Shown here piece after piece: positions 22,561-32,817 of a stretch of 64,000 bases of DNA (within the stretch, counting starts at the first letter, position 1; each line of letters begins with the position of its first letter). Below the pieces are notes generated by a model that made no database searches, had not been told where the DNA came from, and worked only from the letters and a program-made list of their open reading frames with translations. The translations under genes were made by a program, and so were the position numbers. Origin of the DNA: Hippasteria phrygiana. Lineage: Eukaryota > Echinodermata > Asteroidea > Valvatida > Goniasteridae. The stretch lies in the NCBI GenBank assembly GCA_037893225.1, contig JAZGUH010000529.1:434001-498000 (forward strand), read 5' to 3'.

Positions 22561-23487
22561 TTATAAATCATCTTAGGCAGAAATACAGCATGAACTACTG
22601 GTTTTCAGAGATGATACAATTTTTTATTTTAGTCATCCAATTCATTGACACAAATATAATTCTAAATAATTGGCAGTACCCAGTAACTTAAATGTATTAC
22701 ACAGAAGTAGTACAATGTACTTTGTAGGTGCAGGTATCAAAAGCCCTGTCCGCACTGGACTTATTTTGGTAAAACTTACCGAGACGATGCATACTTTTCC
22801 CATTTTAAGCCCAGTGCGGACAGCCTAGGACGTTTTCCTCTTGAGTTACTTTTCCTGAGTCCAGCGGTTACTTCTACCGGGCAACTGCTGCCCAGGAAAA
22901 CTGACTAGGTAACTTTTCCCGAGACGATAAGTCCAGTGCGGACAGTGCAAGTCGGTAAAAGCGGCTCAGGAAAGCGTACATCCGGCCCGAGCGCGAGGTC
23001 ATGCTACACTGGGACACCAAGCATGCGCTTTGCATTGCTTCACCGCGATGCGGCGCACGTGGCAAGTTTCCAAATTCCAGTGCGTTATTATTATTGATAC
23101 AGTCAGAAGTTTGATTGGTGCTAATCGATGTAGTCCTGTGTACACATCAGCCGGAAAAATGAAAAGGCAAGCGTGATTTGGGTCAATCGCGCCAATGTAG
23201 TAAGGTCACGCAAAGCGCCCTCATGAGTCCTTATATTGACTGTAGCCAACTACAGCTATAGCCGGATTGTTTACTAAGAGCAAGTTCGGGGGCTGCTGAC
23301 CTAGTCCTTTTTGTCAATTTGCTATTTAAAAAACGCATGCGTGGTCTGTCCTTCACTCGAACGCATCTAGTCGATCGACTACGTCAAATCTAGTTAGTGT
23401 GCAGCAACAACAAACTGCAAAGAATGTCGTCTGCTAGTTGTTAACGAAGCAAATGTTTGCATGTCATTTCTATTTTCTATTATTTAT

Positions 23488-26447
23488 CAAAAAATTAGCT
23501 GGCCTGATGACGTTTCGAACTTAAGCAAGTTCTTTCTCAAAGGCAAATGACAGAGTACAAGAAACAAACATGTAGGGAACACACATGCATGAGGGGGTGG
23601 GTGGAGAAACACAAAGGAGGGATGCAAGGGAGCATGGCAGTGGGTAAACATCAAAGAGAGAGGTTTGGGTAAGGATAAATGCGGGGAGGGATTAGGATGA
23701 AGGTTGAAGCTGGGGAATAGGACAAAGGAATGTGGTTAGTGGCAAAGATAAACAGGAAATGGTAAGACAACCCCATATGGCCAAGAGACCCCAAGAGGGT
23801 TTGCCAGGAGGATAATCTGTAAACAAATGACAATGGGGGAAAAATTAAAAGTTAATCATTCCCTTCCTGGATGTTTAGACCATGTGGTTGAATAGTCCGA
23901 AGACGTTTCATCCAAACTTTCTCTCGGCTGAGGCGAACTGAGTCCTTGCGGTGGAAAAGTGATTCTATGCCCTGTAGAATCATATCAGAAATGGAATGGT
24001 TAGGCAAGTTGAAGTGATGACCAACAGGGGTGTCAATTTTCTTGGTGTTTACAGTCGATCGATGGCCATAGAAACGCTTCTTGAGCGTGTTCTTGGTCTC
24101 CCCGACATACTGGATACCACAAACCCTGCAAGAAATGAGATATATGACATTAGAGGTGTTGCAAGTAATGTTGCCATTGGTTCTGTGAGTAGTTCCAGAT
24201 GAATGGCCAGAAAAGGAGTCAGACTCCTGCATGTGAGTCTGGCAAACAACACACCTGGAATCGCACTTAAAAGTACCATGCTGTATGGGAGGGGATGCAG
24301 CCAAGGTGGGGACCTCGGCTCGAACAATCAGGTCTCGTAGATTGCGGGGGCGCCTATAAGCCAATATTGGGTTGTCAGGGGCGGCACGGGCAAGGCGATC
24401 TGAAGTATGAAGGATATGATGGTTGTCATTAGTTATTTTACGAAGGGGAGGGAGACTAGGATGAAAGGTGGTGACCAAGGGAATCTTGGGGTCGGCATTA
24501 GTGCTAGGTGTCTTTTTCTTGAGCGCAAAATCTCTGGTGATAGATTTGGCTCTGGCGATAGCACGTTGAACTTGGCGGGAGCTGTGGCCCCTGGCAACCA
24601 AGTTATTCTTCAGTACCTGTACATGATGGGAAAAGTCAGAATTATTAGAACAAATCCTTCTGAGTCTAAGTGCCTGGCTGAATGCTATGCCTGTCTTGCA
24701 ATGCCTGGGGTGACAGCTGGAGGAGTGGAGGTACTGGTGGGTGTCTGTGGGTTTAGAATACAGATCAGTGGTTACCGAGTTGTCTTCCTTGCGGATGGTG
24801 ACATCCAGGAAGTTGGTCTGATGCACTGAATACTCTGATGTAAACTTGATGGTCCTGTGGAAGGAATTAATGTGATTAATGAAAGTCTCCAGACTGTCCT
24901 GATCACTGGTCCAGATGAAAAATACATCGTCAATATATCTCCACCATACCCAGGGGCGACATGGTGCTGAGGCAAGCATGCGCTCTTCGAGGTCGCCCAT
25001 GAAGAGGCATGCAAAGGAGGGGGCCATGCGAGTGCCCATGGCTGTACCGTGTACCTGTAGATAGTGTTTGCCTAGGAAGGAAAAATTGTTCTTGGTTAGT
25101 ACAAGTCTCATGAGGGTGCCAATATCACTGATGGGTGGGGTTGTGTGTCCTGCCTTGGCCAGGGCCGAGGAACAAGCACGAATACCCTCCTCGTGGGGGA
25201 TGTTGGTGTACAGGGATGAAACGTCAAAAGTCCCAATGATGGCTGTGCTGGGAATCTTGTTCTTGATTCCATCCAGCTTGCGCAGAAAGTCTGGGGTGTC
25301 ATGGATGTATGATGGCATCTGTGGAACGAGGGGTTTGAGAAAACTGTCAATAAACAGGGAGATACGTTCCGTAGGTGAACCATTACCAGAGACAATGGGC
25401 CTACTGGGGTTGCCAGCCTTGTGAATCTTTGGAAGGAGATAAAATCTGGCAGTCCTACAGTCAGAGGGAGAGAGAAATTTATGAGCTTTCTTAGACAGCT
25501 GGTCACGTGATCGCATATCGTCCAGCACCTGTTGTATCTCTTGAGAGAATGTACCTGTGGGGTCAGAGTCAAGGCAGATGTAGTTAGTATGATTGTTCAA
25601 CTGGCGGTGGGCCTCGTCAATGTACTGATGACGATCCATGATGACCACAGCTGAACCTTTGTCGGCCGGCTTGATGATGATATCAGTACGGGAGCGCAAG
25701 GCATTCAACGCCAAGCGCTCCTCTCTGCGGAGATTGTCATGAGTTCTGTGGACAAAGTTATCAGGGTTAGTGACTTGAGAACTGACAACTTGAACATGAG
25801 TCTCGAGGGCTGGTACACGATTCTTGGGGGGTACCCAGGTACTTTTGACACGGAACGGTTCTGGGTCACATCGGTCAGAATCAAGGAAAAACTCTCGGAG
25901 ACGGATCCTACGGTAGTATTCCGTGAGATCTTGGCTGAGCTCTACCTGGTTCACAGTGTGGGGAGTGGGACAAAAATTGAGACCCTTTGAGAGAAGTTTA
26001 TGTTCAGCGTCAGATATGGATGATGAAGAAAGGTTAACTACAGTATTGGAAGGGGGTGGTGGTGTAGACTGGGGCCTGGGGCGTCTAAAGCGTCTCTGTC
26101 TGCGTTGATGTTGCTTGGTAAGCAAGCCACCAATCTTCTTGTTTCTCCTGTTAAGCAGAACAGAGTCAAGGTTAGATACGCTCTTATCAATCTCATCATG
26201 GAATTTACTGTATCTGGTGTCAGAACAACTGGATCTAAGTTCCGAGTCGAGGTGGGCAATATTCTGATGGAGGTTCTGAAGTGTAGTTTGACACTGTTGA
26301 GAGAGGACATTGATGAGTTTAATGGAGGTACCATGTAGAATTTGGTTCCATCTCCTTTGAAGAGGCGGTGAGAGGGTACCCAAGCAGGGAGAGGTAGATA
26401 ATTGCAAACCTGTAGGGATAAATCGAGAGAGGGAGAAAAAATTGTAG
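23488..26447 (-). mobile_element. Full-length Penelope-like retroelement with a 13-bp target duplication
   Basis: A perfect 13-bp direct repeat TTCTATTATTTAT lies at 23475-23487 and 26448-26460. Between them are one intact 851-codon ORF on the minus strand, a 40-bp 5' leader and a 364-bp 3' tail. Variable-length target duplications are known for Penelope-like elements. The tail holds a gaactt/aagttc hairpin (23514-23530) beside gaaacgtcatcagg. The intact ORF and exact duplication argue for a fairly recent insertion. Confidence 0.8.
23852..26407 (-). CDS. Penelope-like element polyprotein: reverse transcriptase plus GIY-YIG endonuclease
   Basis: The 851-residue protein is uninterrupted. The N-terminal 120 residues are basic with Pro-rich and Arg-rich parts. 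LNFCPTP near residue 145 is usual for this family. The reverse transcriptase follows: FDVSSLYTNIP near 390, HGTAMGTRMAPSFACLFM near 457, and the catalytic YIDD in RYIDDVFFIW near 490. The C-terminal part has a Cys motif (CVVCQ) and a GIY-YIG nuclease, with NVIYLISC, GIQYVGETKN and LKKRFYGHRS near 745-785. The nuclease nicks target DNA and the reverse transcriptase copies the RNA at the nick. The start chosen is the first ATG of the long frame, close to the element's 5' end. Having both domains in one intact frame marks a potentially active copy. Confidence 0.93.
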   Translation of the reverse strand: MQLSTSPCLGTLSPPLQRRWNQILHGTSIKLINVLSQQCQTTLQNLHQNIAHLDSELRSSCSDTRYSKFHDEIDKSVSNLDSVLLNRRNKKIGGLLTKQHQRRQRRFRRPRPQSTPPPPSNTVVNLSSSSISDAEHKLLSKGLNFCPTPHTVNQVELSQDLTEYYRRIRLREFFLDSDRCDPEPFRVKSTWVPPKNRVPALETHVQVVSSQVTNPDNFVHRTHDNLRREERLALNALRSRTDIIIKPADKGSAVVIMDRHQYIDEAHRQLNNHTNYICLDSDPTGTFSQEIQQVLDDMRSRDQLSKKAHKFLSPSDCRTARFYLLPKIHKAGNPSRPIVSGNGSPTERISLFIDSFLKPLVPQMPSYIHDTPDFLRKLDGIKNKIPSTAIIGTFDVSSLYTNIPHEEGIRACSSALAKAGHTTPPISDIGTLMRLVLTKNNFSFLGKHYLQVHGTAMGTRMAPSFACLFMGDLEERMLASAPCRPWVWWRYIDDVFFIWTSDQDSLETFINHINSFHRTIKFTSEYSVHQTNFLDVTIRKEDNSVTTDLYSKPTDTHQYLHSSSCHPRHCKTGIAFSQALRLRRICSNNSDFSHHVQVLKNNLVARGHSSRQVQRAIARAKSITRDFALKKKTPSTNADPKIPLVTTFHPSLPPLRKITNDNHHILHTSDRLARAAPDNPILAYRRPRNLRDLIVRAEVPTLAASPPIQHGTFKCDSRCVVCQTHMQESDSFSGHSSGTTHRTNGNITCNTSNVIYLISCRVCGIQYVGETKNTLKKRFYGHRSTVNTKKIDTPVGHHFNLPNHSISDMILQGIESLFHRKDSVRLSREKVWMKRLRTIQPHGLNIQEGND

Positions 26448-26460
26448 TTCTATTATTTAT

Positions 26461-27636
26461 TTGTATTATTTTCTCTACTTAACTTTGGTGCAATATATAA
26501 TTCATTATCTTATTGCAAAGAGTTATTATCATTGGACAAAACCAACAAATTATCGTAAACGTTTGCAAAACTTGCCCAGTTTACCGATCCTCCATCTTGA
26601 AACCGTGACGTAACTCGCGAGTGACTAGAGAAACCATGGTCCGGAGCTAGGTTGATCCAGTTGCACTAGCTAGTCAAACTGCGCAGCGTTCGGGTGACAT
26701 CTAGATCGACTATGGTTAAGTCTAGTCACTCTAGTCGCCCAACCGAACTTGCTCTAAGGTGTAGGCTATTAGTTTAAAGGTCCCATGGTACAATTACACC
26801 TCCTTGATTGGTTCTGGTTGGTTTATTTCAAAATGCACTGATGACCGGTGCATGTCTATGGAATTGAAGAAAGTAGTTCGGAAGGTTTTGCTGCAAATAA
26901 CAACAAACAAAAAAGGAATAAACTTACATGGTGTATAAAGGGAGTAAAAAGAACACAAACCCCAAACAATTCAAGTGTAAAGAGAGCAAAACAATAAGGT
27001 ACTAAATTATTACAACTAAACTAAGATAAATGAGATTATTAAGATTATTAAGACTAAAATAGAAGCCTAAATAATTGAAGTAAAAAAGGTTACTTACTAC
27101 GCTGGGCCGTTATTGGGAATTAAGTACGTCTGGTGCTGTGGTGTTCGAGATATATTTCTAGACGTCTCGACTAGTCAATAACTTGCAATGGAGTGGGGAC
27201 TGAAACTAACCTATATGTACAATGTACATGTATAGGGATAGCCAACACCTTGCCATTGACCTTGCAGGTCACAAAATGGGGCCCTAGGGCTATGCTGGGC
27301 CAGGAGTTGGAGGGTTGCTACAGGGATCGCCACCCAGGCTGATTAGTTTACCAGAAAATGTAAGGTCATCTGGGGGTAAGATCTGTGGTCTACACTGAAG
27401 TACATATACAAGTACATGTACTATGTCTTACAAAGGGATGGTCTTTAACTAAGGGCCCTAAAAATAAAGAACAAATATATTTGTGAACAAACTAAGTATA
27501 AACTGAAAGGAATACACAATAGCCGCTATACATTGACAGCTCGGTTACTTCTACCACAGTCTCTGTAAACATTTTCCGTGTCGAAAGTCCAAGTGCGGAC
27601 AGTGGTCACATTTGACCATTTTTCATTTGACCATCG
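26461..27636. other. Non-coding right part of the composite element
   Basis: No gene seen. It contains the inner inverted word ccgaacttgctct at 26743 and A-rich sequence around 26930-27090. Confidence 0.45.
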
Positions 27637-27782
27637 TCTCAGTAAAACCTTCCAAAAAATAAGTCCAGTGCGGACACGGCTTTAGCGAGATTTCCTTGTG
27701 TGGAGTTTTCCTGTCATCAAAGATACTATAGTATTTTTTGTAGTACACAGATCTTCACCCCAAATTAATGCCTCGGGGGTAG

Positions 27783-27965
27783 GGTTAATCCCTTGATTAC
27801 GGGTGTTGTAATGGGGAACCAGGGTGCCATGCTGGCTTGTGCAACCAAGCGAAATGGACACAAGAGGGTTGTGCAGCCAAGCATAACATACACAATAACC
27901 CAACAAAGGAATGAAAATGCAGAGAATGCGTGTATAGTCGTAATCCGGCAAGGTGGTAATTTTCT
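27783..27965. repeat. piggyBac-like MITE remnant, family D
   Basis: It starts ttaatcccttgattacggg and contains aaccaagcgaaat, gcagccaagcataacata and cacaataacccaacaa. The same order of words is in the better copy at 30386-30667. The right end is decayed. Confidence 0.5.
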
Positions 27966-27979
27966 ATAGACATCTATGG

Positions 27980-28477
27980 TAGGAGTGTGCATCGGAACCG
28001 GGTACCCGAGTACCCACCCGTTGATGTCAGGAACTGGTTCCAGATTATGAAATCAAGTACCCATAACCAACTTTACAAATTACATACATGTAGTAACTTC
28101 TCAGACGATGAAAGAGAAGGGTTTTTAATGTCATTTGTTAGGATTTTTCAAAATGAAACCAGGCTACATGGGAAAACAAAAGATATTTCACGTTTATGAC
28201 GCTCGCGAAATTTGCAGTTTATACGTTAAAGCTACAAAGCTCACTGTGTACATACAAATGTACTTGTATCTTGCTGTATTGACTCACCGATGTGGTAGTA
28301 TTGACTCACCGATGTGGTAGTATTATCGTGCGCCGCGTGCGGACCTTTATGAACAAGCTGAACAGCCACTTCTGAGATTTGAATTTTGGGGTTGGGTTTC
28401 TTTAACGGGTACCCGGGTACCTGTGTTGTTTTTAATCAGGTACCCGGTTCCCAAACTACCTGTAAATGCACACCCCA
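27980..28477. mobile_element. hAT-like MITE, family E
   Basis: The ends taggagtgtgcatcgg and (inverted) tgtaaatgcacacccca, followed inward by aaccgggtaccc on both sides, form the inverted repeats. Related ends (ttagggctgtgcgttcatcgg, gggtacccga) bound the larger hAT-like element at 43787-46397. A 22-bp direct duplication with gactcaccgatgtggtag lies at 28277-28320. Non-coding. Confidence 0.6.
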
Positions 28478-29436
28478 AGTCTATATAGACGTCATCTGGA
28501 CTCAAGGGGTTACCACTTAAGATACGCAAAAAAATTGGCGACTGGAAATTCTGGTTTGAGTTTATGGACCATTCCCCCCCCCCCCTTCCCACCCAAAAAG
28601 TTGGGGGACTATCCATCCCCTTCCCATCCCCTCCCACCCCCTGGAATTTACACCCATAAATCCAAGTGAGAGCACAAAGGCATCAGCATGAGCAAATCTC
28701 TCAAAACAATATGCTAAGAAAGGCTGTGCAAGTTCTGCTTTCTAACTCTACGCAAATACAACATACATACATGTACAATGTACCTTCAGTTTTATCTGCT
28801 TTTACCGCGGGTGCAGCGACACCTGTATGCAGCACTATGTGGAAGACGAGGGCAGCGACCAGACTTGATAGCTGCTTGAGATCCATTGTACATGTAGATG
28901 ACGTCCCTTAGCTATCAGGCCATCAGATTACTGTCATCACTACCATCACTATGAGTATAGGAACAACAGTTCAAATCTAGTTGTATTGTCATTTTTAACC
29001 CATGTACACACCAGCCTTGGCATTTTGCATCTAGGCGGTCAAATCCAACAAAATCCATTCACCCTCCTAAAATACTAGTCTGCGTAATAGGCCTTTCAAT
29101 TGCTTCCCCTACCCCTCTCCCCACGGGCTGCCCCAGGTCTTATGTGGGAGGGTTTGGTCACATTTTTCAATCCCCAAGGTGGGAATTTTGGTCACTCATT
29201 TTGCCATTGTTTCTCCATTATTAGAAGTTAAAAACCAAGAGGTGGGGGTGCCCCACCCATGTATGTCTGGGATTGTCACAAAAATGTTGCCCCAGGGGTG
29301 GGGATTTTGTCACTTCAAAATTGACAATCCCCACATCTTGGGTGGGGTAGCCAGGGGGGGGGGGGAGGGGGGGGGGAGCCGGAGGGGTTGGGGAAGCAAT
29401 TGATAGGCGCACAACTTGGAACATTTATTGCCTTTT
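28478..29436. other. Non-coding stretch
   Basis: No gene seen. C-rich and G-rich tracts occur at 28568-28645 and 29355-29385. Short gggattttgtcac-type words repeat near 29150-29320. Confidence 0.5.
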
Positions 29437-29645
29437 TTAACCCCTTGCCACCGGTTGACACAAATACGTGCGGATTCAAAATAGCCACCTGGCTGGTTGA
29501 CTTCTATTTGTGCCAATCTCTGCAGTTCAATCCATTTTGTGTACATTATGCTTGGCTGCACAAACCTCTTGTTTCCGTTTCGCTTGGCTGCACAAGCCAG
29601 CTTTGCAAATTTCGGCCACAGATTCAGCCGCAGATTCAAAATCTT
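29437..29645. repeat. piggyBac-like MITE remnant, family D
   Basis: The left end ttaaccccttgcca resembles the family D end. The interior has cgcttggctgcacaa twice, which is the inverse of the family word ttgtgcag(t/c)caagcg. Much of it is rearranged, and the right end was not found. Confidence 0.4.
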
Positions 29646-30385
29646 AAACACATCAAGTAAAAGGTGGTCAACAAACTGTGCTTTTTATAGGTTTGTTTTT
29701 TTGGGTTCCCGTTCCATCAACAAAAGGTTTTAGAAGCATTCTACACGTTTTTTAAGCATAGTCTAAATGACGAATAACGTTTATGTTTAACACATATCGA
29801 TTAAGTTTACTAATTAAAGGGCTAATGAGAACTTTTCATTCAATTAGATCAAGAATTAGATTTCAAGAATTAGATTGATGCTGGAATGGAGACCAGTATA
29901 TGTTGCTTGTTTATTCGGAGTACTGGACCACTGGTACCCGTGAAGATTTTGCTCGAAGATAATTTCAGAGATACATGTATGTGGGACAACTTCTGCCTTC
30001 ACTCGCCAGAGTCATTTTCCATTTAGGACAATCAGCAATTCTAGTCAGTTAAATTGTTATGCAAATAACATTTCGAGAAATTAGTCTGTCATACATAGGT
30101 CTCATCAAAGCCCTAACTACCAGGGATGAAATAACTCAAATTTGTGGAATCCTTCAATTTATTTGTGTACGCTCTGAGTCTTCATAGTTGGAACACTTAA
30201 TTGTATATAACTTGCATAATTAAAGATAGTGGCCCTTGATAAAGCCGACTTCATGTATAAATTTATGAGATGATCCCTGATGTTAACCTTTTGTACGAGT
30301 TAGCACAAATAATCATCCATGCATTTTTTAACCTTTTGATCGAAAGCAGGGCACAACACTCCATCAGGAAAATCGGCTTTATTAA

Positions 30386-30667
30386 CCCCTTGAGTACGGT
30401 ATTTTACGGGAGACACCGGGGTGCCGCAGCGGTTATGGCAGTCAAGCGAACCGCTACAATGTGTTTGTGCAGTCAAGCGTAACCTATACACAATAATCCA
30501 ACAATGGATTGAAACTGCACAAACAGCAGCCAATGGTGTCATCCGGCCTGGTGGCACTGTTTAATCCAACAATGGATTGAAACTGCACAAACAGCGGCCA
30601 ATGGCATCATCCGGCCTGGTGGCACTGGTTTTTTTTGCACATATTTGGGTCATCCGTACGGAAGGGG
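30386..30667. mobile_element. 282-bp piggyBac-like MITE, family D, best copy
   Basis: TTAA lies on both sides (30382-30385, 30668-30671). The ends are CCCCTTGAGTACGG and CCGTACGGAAGGGG. TTAA target duplication plus CCC(C)TT ends is the piggyBac signature. The interior has cagtcaagcg twice. A tandem duplication of about 70 bp begins aatccaacaatggattgaaa at 30492 and again at 30562, covering gtcatccggcctggtggcac. Non-coding. Confidence 0.75.
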
Positions 30668-30679
30668 TTAAACACCATA

Positions 30680-30835
30680 ATTTTTTTTTTCGTTTTTGGT
30701 CTCGGTCTGGGTCTCGGAAGTTGTGGTTGTGGTTGTGGTCTAGCTCGGTCTCGGTCTGCAAAAGTCTCGGTCTTGGTCTTAAAAGCCTTGGTCTCGGTCT
30801 CGGACATTGAAGGTCTCGACTACAACACTGCCCCC
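30680..30835. repeat. GGTCTC-type simple repeat
   Basis: Degenerate tandem ggtctcggtctc, interspersed with tgtggttgtgg and caaaagtctcgg. It is open in both strands and gives Arg/Asp-rich or Leu/Gly-rich frames that are artefacts. Confidence 0.8.
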
Positions 30836-30956
30836 TGTTCTTCAAAAAGTTAATAGTGGTAGCGTCGAGTCGACGCCAACAGTTTCTAGGACTTGCATGC
30901 GCATGCGTAGTAGCCCACCCTCTTTTTATGAATGACATGTTAATGTACTGGCTGGT

Positions 30957-31085
30957 AGGGGAGATGGGGGTTAGTTGGAACACTGGGTAAGTTGAAACAT
31001 TGAGATTTTTTTTCCACAGCTAGCTATAGAAAAAAATCTCAATGCTTCAACTTACCCAGGGTTCCAACTAACCCCCATCTCCCCT
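30957..31085. mobile_element. 129-bp hairpin MITE
   Basis: Inverted arms of about 57 bp: aggggagatgggggttagtt... ...aactaacccccatctcccct, with only a few mismatches and an 11-base loop around cagctagctata. Non-coding. The arm word taacccccatctc is shared with the hairpin at 63058-63111. Confidence 0.8.
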
Positions 31086-32060
31086 GCTTCGTGGGCAATT
31101 GGGAATGCAGTGGTAATTTCGTTTACCAGCGATCATAGCAGCGATTACGTGACTCATGAATTCAAAATGAAAAGCACATGGTAAATTTTGATGTATTCCG
31201 AAATGATTATTACGCTGCAAAATGTTGAACACAAAATAAACAAATGTAACTGAGAAAAAACACATATTTAGTGACTATTTCGATGGAAATGCTAGGTTTT
31301 TTTTCAGCATACCCTCCTCACTGTTTTCAACTGTTTTTCTGTTGATAGCGCCGCAAAGGTAGGTGAGGAGGTCCGATTTTGATGTTGCAAGTTTTCTGTG
31401 GGAAAAAAACGTCTAACATCATATATTTTTTATATATTTGTGTTGCAGGCCCAAATGTGACTGCAATACGAATATTTATTGACAAATTACCTTGTTTACT
31501 AATTGATTATCGGAATCAATTCCAAGTGGAATCAAATTCTCAGATGGAATCGGAACCGATTCCAAAAATGTTGGATTCGCCCAAGTCTACTACATGCGAT
31601 TGAGTCTGGTACCTTATAACAGAAATTGTGTGTATACTTTCTGAGAAGGTGCAGTTCCTTATGAGGGCTGCATTTATAAGCAAAGTCGCCAGACAAGAGT
31701 ATAGTATCAGCTCACACACAACTCACTGCGCAGGTCCCAATAAAAGCCGACTACAAACAAAGGAAAGTATGACTAATAACTAACTTTTCAGCAAGAACAA
31801 GCCTACAACCCCTATTCAAAATGTGTCTTACAAAGATGTCAACACTATAGGCAAATGTCTTAACTGGCGTTTACGTGTTATAGCTACATAGTTTATAGGG
31901 ACATTAATAAATGTGTGAGGGCGCTGTTCATTTGGTGACTCATTTTCTGAATAGGAAATTGTGATAACAAATTTGTTTTTTTTGCACATTCTTACAGCTT
32001 TATTTTAATTCAAACATCAGAATTTTTGAAATCATGATTGCCATCTGCCTTTTATTTATT
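31086..32060. other. Non-coding stretch
   Basis: No gene or placed repeat seen. Short A/T-rich open frames only. Confidence 0.5.
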
Positions 32061-32069
32061 GAAATAAGG

Positions 32070-32817
32070 TAGCTTGAAAATTCCAGCTCTTGGCTTATGA
32101 CATGTGAGATTCGCCATTAGAGCTGGAAGTTATTCTATAGGGTAGGTTAGGGTCGTTTAAGATCTTGCCCAATTCCGTTTCCCTGAATATATCAACTAAA
32201 CACTCACCGTCAGGGTAGAGCAGTCATTCATGCAGCTTTTCATCCACTCAAAGTGAGAATATGATCAATTTAAACCCGGAAAAAATTGAATTTTTCGTGC
32301 AAATCGGTGCATGCACAAACCAGCTGTGTACAAAGTAATGGATCGGATTTTTTAACATGAACGATGTTTTCTGATCGATTATCGGCCAGCCGCACTACGC
32401 GCGCCTCTGGGCTCGATATACAACGGCTGTTTGCTGATCGCTGTCAGTATTTCAGCAAACAGCCGTTGGATATCGAGCCCCGAGGCGCGCATTGTGCCGC
32501 TGGCCGATAATGGATCGGAAAACATTGTTCATGTTCAAAAATCCGCTCCATTACTTTGTACACAGCTGGTTTGTGCATGCACCGATTTGCACGAAAAATT
32601 CAATTTTTTTTCGGGTTTAAATTTATCATATTCTTATTTTGAGTGGATGAAAAGCTGCATAAATGACTGCTTTACCCTGAGTGTTTAGTTGATATATTCA
32701 GGGAAACGGAAGATATGGGCAAGATCTTAAACGACCCTAACCTACCCTATAGAATAACTTCCAGCTCTAATGGCGAATCTCACATGTCATAAGCCAAGAG
32801 CTGGAATTTTCAAGCTA
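32070..32817. mobile_element. 748-bp near-perfect palindrome (foldback MITE)
   Basis: Two inverted arms of about 365 bp meet around 32443 with a spacer under 20 bp. The ends are tagcttgaaaattccagctc and its inverse. Mismatches are few along the whole length, e.g. aacagccg/cggctgtt at the centre and gggtaggttaggg/ccctaacctaccc further out. GAAATAAGG precedes it and GAAATAGGG follows, but the last bases of the right copy belong to the next element. A 9-bp duplication would fit a Mutator-like origin. No coding capacity. Confidence 0.8.

Larger units (their letters stand above)
22740..27684. mobile_element. Composite inverted-repeat element interrupted by a Penelope-like element
   Basis: The outer inverted repeats contain GTCCGCACTGGACTTATTTT at the left (22748-22767) and its inverse near 27650-27675, with tttac(c/t)gagacgatg also shared. 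A second inner pair, agagcaagttcgg (23277) and ccgaacttgctct (26743), is also inverted. The word ccagtgcggaca recurs at 22811 and 22931. The symmetry is broken by the Penelope-like insertion at 23488-26447. Outside that insertion no coding sequence is seen, so the host element is probably non-autonomous. Confidence 0.55.

Noticed and set aside
24407..25572. Open frames on both strands within 23852-26407
   Set aside because: They are out-of-frame shadows of the intact Penelope-like ORF.
30561..30983. 140-codon minus-strand frame with Arg/Pro/Asp repeats
   Set aside because: It reads through the ggtctc simple repeat and parts of two MITEs.
32431..32688. 85-codon plus-strand frame
   Set aside because: It lies within one arm of the 748-bp palindrome, with no protein-like features.
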